Assembly (NCBI RefSeq): GCF_049803795.1
Contig: NZ_JBNAGJ010000001.1
Location: forward strand, 1-64,000
Reading direction: 5' to 3'
DNA: 64,000 nt
Source of the DNA: Thalassobius sp002708925
GTDB lineage: Bacteria; Pseudomonadota; Alphaproteobacteria; Rhodobacterales; Rhodobacteraceae
Part shown: positions 14,745-23,839 of the stretch, piece by piece
How positions within the stretch are numbered: position 1 is the first letter of the stretch
How the letters are laid out: each line of letters begins with the position of its first letter
The notes under the pieces: generated by a model
What the model was told of the DNA's origin: nothing
Seen by the model: the letters and a program-made list of their open reading frames with translations, nothing else
The model's database searches: none
Position numbers and translations under genes: made by a program

Positions 14745-14774
14745 AGGGCCCCCGGAGTGATCCGGGGGCCTTTT
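14745..14774 (+). terminator. Rho-independent terminator after rpoC
   Basis: A 10-bp perfect stem (14747-14756 with 14761-14770), a GTGA tetraloop and TTTT. Two flanking bases also pair. Confidence 0.92.
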
Positions 14775-14870
14775 GCGTGGGGCCCGTAGTTTTCCGGTGG
14801 GGCTGGACGGCTTCGGGGTTTGGCCGCAAAACTGGGGCGTTCGACCGCCGCTCAAGATACGGAGACCCAC

Positions 14871-15755
14871 ATGCAGCTGTCCGGAAATACCAAAGGCGCT
14901 TTGTTGATGATGGGCAGCATGGCGGCCTTCACGCTGAACGACACTTTCATGAAAGAGCTGGCCGGGCAGGTGCATCTGTTTCAGCTGCTGGTGCTGCGCG
15001 GGGCTTTGTCCATTCTGTTTGTCGGGCTGCTGACCTGGAAAATGGGGGCGATGCACCTGCGTATCCCGCGGCGGGACCGCGGGCTGATCGTGCTGCGCAT
15101 GATCGGAGAGATCGGCGCGGCGTATTTCTTTCTGACGGCACTGTTCAACATGCCTTTGGCCAATGTTACGGCGATTTTGCAGTCCTTGCCGCTGGCGGTG
15201 TCGCTCTGTGCGGCGATGCTGTTCAACGAACCTTTGGGCTGGCGCAGGTTCAGCGCGATCATGGTGGGGATGATCGGTGTGCTGCTGATCTTGCAGCCGG
15301 GCGGGACGGGGTTCAACAGCTACGCGCTTTATGCGCTGATCGCGGTCGGCTTTGTCGTGCTGCGCGATCTGGCCACCCGTCGGCTGAGCGGCGCGGCCCA
15401 TTCGATGATGGTGACATTCGCCACGACAGTCGCCGTCACCGCCTTTTTCAGCGTTGCAAGCCTGACGGTAGACTGGGTGCCCCTGGACGGGAGGGCGCTC
15501 TGGCTTGTGTTGAAGGCGGCGGTGATGGTGACGGTGGGCTATCTGTTGTCGGTGTTGGTGATGCGGGTGGGCGAGGTCTCGTTTATCGCGCCCTTCCGCT
15601 ATACCGGATTAATCTGGGCTTTAGGATTGGGGTGGTATGTCTTCGGCGATTGGCCCCAGCCGGTGGTTCTGCTGGGCGCGGGAATAGTCGTGGGCAGCGG
15701 TCTTTTCATGCTGTACAGAGAGGCCCTGCTGGCACGGCGCAAGGAAGGTAAATGA
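14871..15755 (+). CDS. EamA/DMT-family permease
   Basis: The 294-aa product is a drug/metabolite transporter family protein with about ten hydrophobic helices arranged as two five-helix repeats, ending in basic residues (RRKEGK). The start at 14871 has GGAG at 14861-14864; an in-frame start at 14820 has no such site. The first repeat begins near FTLNDTFMKELAG. The substrate cannot be read from sequence; relatives export amino acids, purines or other metabolites. The stop overlaps the next start by 4 nt, so the two genes are co-translated. Confidence 0.85.
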   Translation: MQLSGNTKGALLMMGSMAAFTLNDTFMKELAGQVHLFQLLVLRGALSILFVGLLTWKMGAMHLRIPRRDRGLIVLRMIGEIGAAYFFLTALFNMPLANVTAILQSLPLAVSLCAAMLFNEPLGWRRFSAIMVGMIGVLLILQPGGTGFNSYALYALIAVGFVVLRDLATRRLSGAAHSMMVTFATTVAVTAFFSVASLTVDWVPLDGRALWLVLKAAVMVTVGYLLSVLVMRVGEVSFIAPFRYTGLIWALGLGWYVFGDWPQPVVLLGAGIVVGSGLFMLYREALLARRKEGK

Positions 15756-16606
15756 ATGTAGACGTCCAGGTTCAGGGCCTGTGCCGCTGGTCCTATCCTT
15801 CGGAGCCCGGAGCCTTTCAGAAGGAACCGGATGGTGCGGATTTGGGGGCGCTGCGCGCGCAGCTTTACGCGCCTGAACGGCTGGAATTACGGCTGTTTTA
15901 TCTGGAAAACGTGATGTTGCCCGCGCTGCGGGCGCAGACCGACACGGATTATACCCTGACCCTGCTGATGGGGGACCAGCTGCCCGAAGATATAAAGGCG
16001 CGCGTGCTGAAACTGATCGCGGATGTCCCGCAAATTCAGCCCGTATTCGAACCCGAGGGCCAACCCCACCAAGAGGTCTGCCGCAAAGTCATGCTGGCGG
16101 GGCGGAATCTCGATGGTCGTGTTGTCGCCGAGTTTCGCCTGGATGACGATGATGCGGTTGCGGTGGATTTCATTCAGGAAACCCGCGAACATTTTGTAAA
16201 AATACGTCGTATATGGCGCAATGGGGGCAAGTTTGCCCTGGATTTCAACAAAGGGTTCATCCTGAATTCAACCCGCAAGGGGCTGGATCTGCTGCCGGTG
16301 ATCGCGCGGTACTGGACGCCGGGGCTGGTGCTGTATCTGCGGCCGCAACACGAGTGCAGCCTGCTGGATTTCGCCCATGCGCAGATGTGGAAACGGTTCC
16401 CGACGCTGACCCATCCGCGCCGCCCGATGTTCATTCGCGGGGCACATGGGGGCAATGACAGCTCGGTCAGCCTGCAACCGCATAATGCGGAACTGGAGGA
16501 AGAGGCCTGGGGCAATACCGCCCGTCAGATGCGCAGGCGCTTTGCGATTGATCTGGCCCAGCTTGAGCAGGCCTGGGAAGGGTTCCATCTGGCCCACCGC
16601 AGGTAG
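15752..16606 (+). CDS. Putative rhamnosyl/glycosyltransferase (Rhamno_transf family)
   Basis: The 284-aa soluble protein resembles the putative rhamnosyltransferase family found in many Rhodobacteraceae. Visible features are the N-terminal RWSYPSEPGAFQ, the region YTLTLLMGDQLPED, and an acidic FRLDDDDAVAVDF stretch at about residues 128-140 that looks like a metal/nucleotide-sugar DxD site. It overlaps the permease by ATGA. Substrate and acceptor are unknown; rhamnose is only the family label. Confidence 0.7.
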   Translation: MNVDVQVQGLCRWSYPSEPGAFQKEPDGADLGALRAQLYAPERLELRLFYLENVMLPALRAQTDTDYTLTLLMGDQLPEDIKARVLKLIADVPQIQPVFEPEGQPHQEVCRKVMLAGRNLDGRVVAEFRLDDDDAVAVDFIQETREHFVKIRRIWRNGGKFALDFNKGFILNSTRKGLDLLPVIARYWTPGLVLYLRPQHECSLLDFAHAQMWKRFPTLTHPRRPMFIRGAHGGNDSSVSLQPHNAELEEEAWGNTARQMRRRFAIDLAQLEQAWEGFHLAHRR

Positions 16607-16628
16607 GTGCCACGCCCCAGAGGGGCTG

Positions 16629-16657
16629 TTGACAAGCATCGCGACTCCGCCTATACG
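16629..16657 (+). promoter_or_regulatory. Strong promoter of the str operon (rpsL-rpsG-fusA-tuf)
   Basis: A consensus -35 TTGACA and a -10 TATACG are separated by 17 bp. The start would lie near 16664, giving a leader of about 220 nt before rpsL. The leader is otherwise without a gene. Confidence 0.75.
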
Positions 16658-16886
16658 CCCGACCATCCGGCAATCGGGGAATGCCCCCATCCGCCGAATT
16701 CAAAATCGAAGTGGCCAAGATCCGGGCAATTTTGCAGCCTCGGTCCTCTGCGAACTCACCGCGTCGTTCACCTCGGAATGGGAACGATAGCGGTTTTTGT
16801 CTATGCGGGCGTGTGATGCGTCTGAAATGAAACGCCGGCGGCCCTGGCCAATGGCAGTACTTGAGTAGGAAACGGGGAAACACCCA

Positions 16887-17258
16887 ATGCCAACGATCCA
16901 ACAGCTGATCCGCAAGCCGCGTCAGCCCAAAGTCAAACGTTCGAAGTCCATGCACCTGGAGCAGTGCCCGCAGAAGCGTGGCGTTTGCACCCGTGTGTAC
17001 ACCACCACGCCGAAGAAGCCGAACTCGGCTATGCGTAAAGTTGCCAAGGTCCGCCTGACCAACGGCTTCGAGGTCATCAGCTACATCCCCGGTGAAAGCC
17101 ACAACCTTCAGGAACACTCGGTTGTTCTGATCCGTGGCGGCCGTGTGAAAGACCTTCCCGGTGTGCGTTACCACATCCTGCGCGGTGTTCTGGATACCCA
17201 GGGCGTCAAAGACCGTAAGCAGCGTCGTTCGAAATACGGCGCCAAGCGTCCTAAGTAA
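16887..17258 (+). CDS. rpsL: 30S ribosomal protein S12
   Basis: The 123-aa product is full length. S12 lies at the decoding centre. The streptomycin-sensitive lysines K43 (in TTPKKPNSAMRK) and K88 are both present, and D89 is the residue beta-methylthiolated by RimO in E. coli. First gene of the str operon, 12 nt before rpsG. Confidence 0.98.
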   Translation: MPTIQQLIRKPRQPKVKRSKSMHLEQCPQKRGVCTRVYTTTPKKPNSAMRKVAKVRLTNGFEVISYIPGESHNLQEHSVVLIRGGRVKDLPGVRYHILRGVLDTQGVKDRKQRRSKYGAKRPK

Positions 17259-17270
17259 GGAGATCTCAGA

Positions 17271-17741
17271 ATGTCTCGTCGTCACGCTGCTGAGAAGCGC
17301 GAAGTTCTGCCCGACGCCAAATATGGCGATCGCGTGCTGACCAAGTTCATGAACAACCTGATGATCGACGGTAAGAAGTCGGTCGCAGAGAAAATCGTCT
17401 ACAACGCGCTGGATCGCGTCGAAGGCAAAGTCAAACGCGCCCCCGTCGAGGTCTTCCACGAAGCCCTGGACAACGTGAAGCCCGCCGTTGAGGTGCGCTC
17501 GCGTCGTGTGGGTGGTGCCACCTACCAGGTTCCCGTCGAAGTGCGCCCCGAGCGCCGCGAGGCCCTGGCCATCCGTTGGTTGATTTCGGCCGCCCGTTCG
17601 CGGAACGAAAACACCATGGAAGAGCGTCTGGCCGGCGAACTGCTGGATGCTGTGAACAGCCGCGGTTCGGCTGTTAAGAAGCGCGAAGATACTCATAAGA
17701 TGGCCGACGCGAACAAAGCGTTCAGCCATTATCGCTGGTAA
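17271..17741 (+). CDS. rpsG: 30S ribosomal protein S7
   Basis: The 156-aa protein ends at ANKAFSHYRW, the short form of S7 without the C-terminal extension seen in E. coli K-12. S7 nucleates the 30S head and is the translational repressor of the str operon in E. coli. AAGGAGAT at 17257-17264 fixes the start. Confidence 0.98.
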   Translation: MSRRHAAEKREVLPDAKYGDRVLTKFMNNLMIDGKKSVAEKIVYNALDRVEGKVKRAPVEVFHEALDNVKPAVEVRSRRVGGATYQVPVEVRPERREALAIRWLISAARSRNENTMEERLAGELLDAVNSRGSAVKKREDTHKMADANKAFSHYRW

Positions 17742-17762
17742 TCCTCAAAGGACATTAGACCA

Positions 17763-19880
17763 ATGGCACGCGAATATCCGCTCGACCGTTATCGCAACTT
17801 CGGGATCATGGCGCACATCGACGCAGGGAAAACCACCTGCTCCGAGCGCATCCTGTACTACACCGGCAAATCCCACAACATCGGTGAGGTGCACGACGGT
17901 GCAGCCACCATGGACTGGATGGAGCAGGAGCAGGAACGCGGGATCACCATCACCTCGGCTGCGACCACCACTTTCTGGGAACGCACCGAAGACGGTCAGA
18001 CCGCAGACACCGAAAAGCACCGTCTGAACATCATCGACACCCCCGGCCACGTTGACTTCACCATTGAAGTTGAGCGTTCGCTGGCGGTTCTGGATGGTGC
18101 CGTTTGCGTTCTGGACGCAAACGCCGGTGTTGAGCCGCAAACCGAAACCGTGTGGCGTCAGGCTGACCGCTACAAGGTGCCGCGCATGGTGTTCGTCAAC
18201 AAGATGGACAAAATCGGCGCGGACTTCTTCAACTGTGTGAAGATGATCGAAGACCGTACCGGCGCGCGCGCGATTCCGGTGGGTGTTCCGATCGGTGCCG
18301 AAACCGAGCTGGAAGGCCTGGTTGACCTGGTGACCATGGAAGAGTGGCTGTGGCAGGGCGAAGATCTGGGTGCATCCTGGATCAAGGCTCCGATCCGCCC
18401 CGAGCTTCAGGACATGGCCAACGAGTGGCGCGAAAAAATGGTCGAGGCTGCCGTCGAAGAAGACGAAGAAGCCATGATGGAATACCTGGAAGGCAACGAG
18501 CCCGACGTGCCCACCCTGCGCAAACTGCTGCGCAAGGGCACCCTGGCTCTGAACTTTGTGCCTGTTCTGGGTGGTTCGGCGTTCAAAAACAAAGGCGTGC
18601 AGCCCCTGCTGAACGCTGTGATCGACTATCTGCCCAGCCCGCTGGACGTTGTTGATTACATGGGCTTCGAACCCGGCGACGAAACCGAAGAGCGGAACAT
18701 CGCGCGCCGCGCCGACGACAACATGGCCTTCTCGGGTCTGGCGTTCAAAATCATGAACGACCCCTTTGTCGGTTCGCTGACCTTCACCCGTATCTACTCG
18801 GGCACCCTGACCAAGGGTGAGACCATGCTGAACTCGACCAAAGGCAAAAAAGAGCGTGTTGGCCGGATGATGATGATGCACTCGAACGATCGTGAAGAGA
18901 TCGAAGAGGCATTCGCAGGCGATATTATCGCTCTGGCTGGTCTGAAGGACACCACCACTGGTGATACCCTGTGTGACGCCAAGGATCCGGTTGTTCTGGA
19001 AACCATGACCTTCCCCGATCCCGTGATCGAGATCGCCGTGGAGCCCAAAACCAAGGGCGACCAGGAAAAGATGAGCCAAGGTCTGGCCCGTCTGGCCGCC
19101 GAAGACCCCTCGTTCCGTGTGGAAACTGACCTGGAATCGGGTCAGACCATCATGAAGGGCATGGGCGAACTGCACCTGGACATCCTGGTTGACCGTCTGA
19201 AGCGTGAATTCAAGGTTGAAGCCAACATCGGTGCGCCTCAGGTGGCCTACCGTGAAACCATCAGCCACGAAGCCGAAGTCGATTACACCCACAAGAAACA
19301 GTCGGGTGGTTCGGGTCAGTTCGCGCGCGTCAAAATGGTCATCACCCCGACCGAGGCCGGCGAAGGTTACTCGTTCGAATCCAAGATCGTCGGCGGCTCG
19401 GTTCCCAAGGAATACATCCCCGGTGTGGAAAAAGGCATCCAGTCCGTCATGGACAGCGGCCCTCTGGCTGGCTTCCCCGTGATCGACTTCAAGGTTGCCC
19501 TGATCGACGGTGCCTTCCACGACGTTGACTCGAGCGTTCTGGCGTTCGAAATCGCGGCCCGTGCAGGGATGCGTGAAGGTCTGAAAAAGGCCGGCGCGAA
19601 GCTGCTGGAACCGATGATGAAAGTCGAGGTGATCACGCCTGAGGAATACACAGGTGGCATCATCGGCGATCTGACCTCGCGTCGTGGTCAGGTTTCCGGT
19701 CAGGAACCCCGTGGTAACGCGATCGCGATTGACGCGAACGTGCCGCTGGCCAACATGTTCGGCTACATCAACACTCTGCGTTCGATGTCGTCGGGCCGTG
19801 CCCAGTTCACCATGCAGTTCTCGCATTACGATCCCGTTCCGCAGAACATCTCGGACGAGATCCAGGCCAAATACGCATAA
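17763..19880 (+). CDS. fusA: Elongation factor G
   Basis: The 705-aa translocase GTPase has the P-loop AHIDAGKTT at residues 17-25, DTPGHVDF in G3, NKMDKIGADF in G4, and domains II-V including the GQ(F)ARV segment of domain IV. It is the canonical FusA of the str operon, with AAAGGA upstream of the ATG. A run of three hairpins separates it from tuf. Confidence 0.98.
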   Translation: MAREYPLDRYRNFGIMAHIDAGKTTCSERILYYTGKSHNIGEVHDGAATMDWMEQEQERGITITSAATTTFWERTEDGQTADTEKHRLNIIDTPGHVDFTIEVERSLAVLDGAVCVLDANAGVEPQTETVWRQADRYKVPRMVFVNKMDKIGADFFNCVKMIEDRTGARAIPVGVPIGAETELEGLVDLVTMEEWLWQGEDLGASWIKAPIRPELQDMANEWREKMVEAAVEEDEEAMMEYLEGNEPDVPTLRKLLRKGTLALNFVPVLGGSAFKNKGVQPLLNAVIDYLPSPLDVVDYMGFEPGDETEERNIARRADDNMAFSGLAFKIMNDPFVGSLTFTRIYSGTLTKGETMLNSTKGKKERVGRMMMMHSNDREEIEEAFAGDIIALAGLKDTTTGDTLCDAKDPVVLETMTFPDPVIEIAVEPKTKGDQEKMSQGLARLAAEDPSFRVETDLESGQTIMKGMGELHLDILVDRLKREFKVEANIGAPQVAYRETISHEAEVDYTHKKQSGGSGQFARVKMVITPTEAGEGYSFESKIVGGSVPKEYIPGVEKGIQSVMDSGPLAGFPVIDFKVALIDGAFHDVDSSVLAFEIAARAGMREGLKKAGAKLLEPMMKVEVITPEEYTGGIIGDLTSRRGQVSGQEPRGNAIAIDANVPLANMFGYINTLRSMSSGRAQFTMQFSHYDPVPQNISDEIQAKYA

Positions 19881-19884
19881 CAGC

Positions 19885-19940
19885 GGTGGGCCACTGGCCC
19901 ACCCTACCCCCAACAGTAGGGTGCAGGGGATGCCTGCACC
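19885..19940 (+). other. Three tandem hairpins between fusA and tuf
   Basis: Three short inverted repeats follow each other: GGTGGGCC/GGCCCACC (19885-19892, 19896-19903), ACCCTAC/GTAGGGT (19901-19907, 19916-19922) and GGTGCAGG/CCTGCACC (19920-19927, 19933-19940). The neighbours share a few bases, so adjacent stems may be mutually exclusive. No T run follows. They could set the relative output of tuf or mark a processing site. Confidence 0.6.
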
Positions 19941-19967
19941 GCTTCAAAGATCTAAGGAGGCCATAGA

Positions 19968-21143
<1,176 letters not shown>

Positions 21144-21230
21144 GGGTGGCTTTGCGCAAGCAAAACGCCCGTTAGCGACAGGCGATTTCCCAACGGAAAC
21201 CCCGCCGAAAGCCGACCGATAAAAACCAAC

Positions 21231-21259
21231 AAAGGGCCGCTCAACAAAGCGGCCCTTTT
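21231..21259 (+). terminator. Rho-independent terminator after tuf copy 2
   Basis: Exact duplicate of the 1272-1300 terminator. It ends the str operon before the S10 operon. Confidence 0.9.
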
Positions 21260-21278
21260 GCTGTGAGTGGTTGAGGAC

Positions 21279-21307
21279 TTAACTCCTGTGAAGGCCGTCA
21301 CTATCTA
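21279..21307 (+). promoter_or_regulatory. Possible promoter of the small membrane protein gene
   Basis: TTAACT, a 17-bp spacer and TATCTA lie directly after the tuf terminator and about 36 bp before the ATG at 21343. The match to consensus is only moderate. Confidence 0.35.
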
Positions 21308-21342
21308 TTAAAAAGTACGACGATGAGGCTGGGAAACACTTC

Positions 21343-21591
21343 ATGTATGCGCCGGGAATAGGTCAATTGCGATCAATGTCTGTAGAGGAGTTGGAGGAGC
21401 TGTATGACAACGCTGCTCAGAACACTGTCATAGGGACAGGTTTCATTCTGGATGAGCTCCGAGATCGTCGCATTACGCGCGTTACACAGCGAACATATAT
21501 GGTCGCTGTATTCGCTGCGATAACTGCATTTTTGACCTTGGGAGTTTCTATTGTTGCGCTCGTTCTGGCGCTTGTGAAAGCGACTGGCTAG
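21343..21591 (+). CDS. Small single-span membrane protein of unknown function
   Basis: I do not recognise a named family. The 82-aa product has an acidic N-terminal helix (SVEELEELYDNAAQ), a segment GTGFILDELRDRR, and one long C-terminal membrane helix (about residues 52-77) ending in KATG. A second in-frame ATG at 21376 gives a 71-aa form; neither start has a strong Shine-Dalgarno site. It sits alone between the tuf terminator and the rpsJ promoter, and its codon use is less GC-biased than its neighbours (ATA, TGT, TTG codons), as expected of an inserted cargo gene. Confidence 0.6.
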   Translation: MYAPGIGQLRSMSVEELEELYDNAAQNTVIGTGFILDELRDRRITRVTQRTYMVAVFAAITAFLTLGVSIVALVLALVKATG

Positions 21592-21631
21592 GGAGCACTC
21601 TGAGAGTACGTCTTTGTAGGGAACTTTTCCC

Positions 21632-21660
21632 TTGCCCCACAGCCCTCTCCCCTGTATGTC
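21632..21660 (+). promoter_or_regulatory. Probable S10 operon promoter
   Basis: TTGCCC, a 17-bp spacer and TATGTC. Transcription would start near 21667, about 110 nt before rpsJ. Confidence 0.6.
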
Positions 21661-21683
21661 GCGCGGGTCTGCTATTGCGGATG

Positions 21684-21707
21684 ACGGCGGGGTGATTCCC
21701 GCCGTTT
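21684..21707 (+). other. Hairpin in the rpsJ leader
   Basis: An 8-bp stem (ACGGCGGG at 21684-21691 with CCCGCCGT at 21698-21705) is followed by only two Ts. It lies in the predicted S10 leader and could be an attenuator. In E. coli L4 controls this leader; nothing here proves that. Confidence 0.45.
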
Positions 21708-21777
21708 GGGTTCGAAGAGGGTTCGCGGTGGTCGCTGGTCCTCCTCTCAACTCCAACGCCTAAGAAAAGGCTATGAA

Positions 21778-22092
21778 ATGCAAAGCCAAAACATTCGCAT
21801 TCGGCTGAAGGCATTCGATTACCGGGTTCTGGACGCCAGCACTCAGGAAATCGTCAACACGGCAAAGCGCACTGGCGCAAATGTCCGTGGCCCGATCCCG
21901 CTGCCGAACAAGATTGAGAAGTTCACCGTTCTGCGTGGCCCTCACATCGACAAGAAATCCCGCGACCAGTTCGAGATCCGTACGCACAAGCGTATGCTCG
22001 ACATCATTGATCCGACCCCCCAGACCGTGGACGCGCTGATGAAGCTCGACCTGGCCGCTGGTGTGGACGTCGAAATCAAGCTGCAGTCGTAA
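21778..22092 (+). CDS. rpsJ: 30S ribosomal protein S10
   Basis: The 104-aa product begins MQSQNIRIRLKAFDYRVLD, the conserved family start. An upstream in-frame start at 21706 would translate the leader. S10 sits in the 30S head and also binds NusG/NusB. First gene of the S10 operon, 18 nt before rplC. Confidence 0.98.
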   Translation: MQSQNIRIRLKAFDYRVLDASTQEIVNTAKRTGANVRGPIPLPNKIEKFTVLRGPHIDKKSRDQFEIRTHKRMLDIIDPTPQTVDALMKLDLAAGVDVEIKLQS

Positions 22093-22110
22093 GCTCGGAG
22101 GGTATAGAAA

Positions 22111-22836
22111 ATGCGCTCTGGTGTTATCGCTAAGAAGGTGGGCATGACCCGCCTGTTCATGGAAGACGGCAAGCAGATCCCTGTGACCGTTCTTCAACTG
22201 GAAAACCTGCAGGTCGTTTCGCAGCGCACCGCAGATCAGCACGGCTATACCGCCGTTCAGCTGGGCTGTGGTTCGGTCAAGGCAAAACGCGTGAGCAAAG
22301 CCATGCGCGGCCACTTCGCCGCTGCCTCGGTTGAGCCCAAGCGTAAGCTGGCCGAATTCCGCGTGACCGAAGACAACCTGATCGACGTTGGCGCCGAACT
22401 GTCTGCCGAGCACTATGTTGCCGGTCAGAAAGTGGACGTTGCCGGCACCTCGATCGGTAAAGGCTTCGCCGGTGCCATGAAACGCCACAACTTTGGTGGT
22501 CTGCGCGCCTCGCACGGTGTGTCGATCAGCCACCGTTCGCACGGTTCGACAGGTCAGTGTCAGGATCCGGGCAAGGTGTTCAAAGGCAAGAAAATGGCCG
22601 GCCACATGGGTGCCGTCCGCGTGACCACTCAGAACCTGGAAGTCGTCAAAACCGACGCCGACCGCGGCCTGATCATGGTCAAAGGTGCCGTTCCTGGCTC
22701 CAAAGGCGGCTGGGTCACCATCAAGGATGCAGTGAAGAAGAAACTGCCCGAGAACGTCCCGTTCCCGGCTGCTCTGAAAACCGCTGCTGTCGAAGCTCCG
22801 GCTGAAGAAGCCCCCGCGGAAGGTGGTGAAGCATGA
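22111..22836 (+). CDS. rplC: 50S ribosomal protein L3
   Basis: The 241-aa product carries the conserved central loop HGSTGQCQDPGKVFKGKKM. Its GSTGQ glutamine corresponds to the residue methylated by PrmB in E. coli L3. The C-terminus has an Ala/Glu-rich tail (EAPAEEAPAEGGEA) longer than in E. coli. It overlaps rplD by 4 nt. Confidence 0.98.
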   Translation: MRSGVIAKKVGMTRLFMEDGKQIPVTVLQLENLQVVSQRTADQHGYTAVQLGCGSVKAKRVSKAMRGHFAAASVEPKRKLAEFRVTEDNLIDVGAELSAEHYVAGQKVDVAGTSIGKGFAGAMKRHNFGGLRASHGVSISHRSHGSTGQCQDPGKVFKGKKMAGHMGAVRVTTQNLEVVKTDADRGLIMVKGAVPGSKGGWVTIKDAVKKKLPENVPFPAALKTAAVEAPAEEAPAEGGEA

Positions 22837-23450
22837 AACTTGACGTGATCAAACTGGACGGCGGCACCGCCGGTTCCGTGGAACTGTCCGAAGACCTGTT
22901 CGGCCTGGAGCCGCGCGCAGACATCCTGCACCGCGTGGTTCGCTGGCAGCGTAACAAGGCACAGGCTGGCACCCACAAGGTTCTGACCCGTTCCGAGGTA
23001 AGCTACTCGACCAAGAAGATCTATCGCCAGAAGGGCACCGGCGGCGCACGCCACGGCTCGCGCAAGGCGCCGATCTTCCGCAAAGGTGGTATCTACAAGG
23101 GCCCGACCCCGCGTAGCCACGCCCATGACCTGCCGAAGAAATTCCGCAAGCTGGGCCTGAAGCACGCCCTGTCCGCGAAAGCCAAGGCAGGCGAGCTGGT
23201 CGTGATCGAAGCCGCCGAAACCGAGGGCAAGACCGCCGCTCTGGCCAAACAGGTTGCAAACCTGGGCTGGAAACGCGCCCTGATCATCGACGGTGCGTCG
23301 GTGAACGAGGGCTTTGCCCAAGCCGCCCGCAACATCGAAGGCCTGGACATCCTGCCGACGATGGGCGCTAACGTGTATGACATCCTGAAGCGTGACACCC
23401 TGGTGATCACCAAAGCAGGTGTCGAAGCTCTGGAGGCTCGCCTGAAATGA
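22833..23450 (+). CDS. rplD: 50S ribosomal protein L4
   Basis: The 205-aa product has the long tunnel-lining loop with QKGTGGARHGSRKAP and the C-terminal globular domain. In E. coli L4 represses the S10 operon. Four-base overlaps with rplC and rplW indicate translational coupling. Confidence 0.98.
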   Translation: MKLDVIKLDGGTAGSVELSEDLFGLEPRADILHRVVRWQRNKAQAGTHKVLTRSEVSYSTKKIYRQKGTGGARHGSRKAPIFRKGGIYKGPTPRSHAHDLPKKFRKLGLKHALSAKAKAGELVVIEAAETEGKTAALAKQVANLGWKRALIIDGASVNEGFAQAARNIEGLDILPTMGANVYDILKRDTLVITKAGVEALEARLK

Positions 23451-23743
23451 CCACCAAGGCAGAACTGTACGACGTGATCCGCAAGCCCGTCATCACCGAG
23501 AAGGCCACCATGGCCTCGGAAACCGGTGCTGTCGTGTTCGAGGTCGCCATCGACGCCAACAAACCCCAGATCAAAGAGGCTGTTGAGACTCTGTTCGGTG
23601 TGAAGGTGAAAGCCGTCAACACCACGATCACCAAGGGTAAAGTAAAGCGTTTCCGCGGCCAGCTGGGCAAGCGTAAAGACGTTAAGAAAGCCTATGTGAC
23701 CCTGGAAGAGGGCAACACGATCGACGTGTCCACCGGACTGTAA
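23447..23743 (+). CDS. rplW: 50S ribosomal protein L23
   Basis: The 98-aa product begins TTKAELYDVIRKPVITEKA, typical of L23, which docks SRP and trigger factor at the tunnel exit. A strong terminator follows instead of the usual immediate rplB start. Confidence 0.98.
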   Translation: MTTKAELYDVIRKPVITEKATMASETGAVVFEVAIDANKPQIKEAVETLFGVKVKAVNTTITKGKVKRFRGQLGKRKDVKKAYVTLEEGNTIDVSTGL

Positions 23744-23767
23744 GATCTAGGTTTTTGAAAAAATGAA

Positions 23768-23799
23768 AGGCCCCTCGGTGCAAACCGGGGGGCTTTTTT
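23768..23799 (+). terminator. Rho-independent terminator after rplW
   Basis: A 12-bp stem with G-U pairs (23768-23779 with 23784-23795), a GCAA loop and a run of six Ts (23794-23799). It interrupts the S10 operon between rplW and rplB. Confidence 0.92.
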
Positions 23800-23839
23800 C
23801 TCTATAAAATATTGACCAAACTAAGGAGGAGGCACCCTG

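Noticed and set aside
17745..19913. A 722-codon minus-strand frame opposite fusA.
   Set aside because: Exact antisense shadow of EF-G; no motif and low-complexity His/Gly/Phe content.
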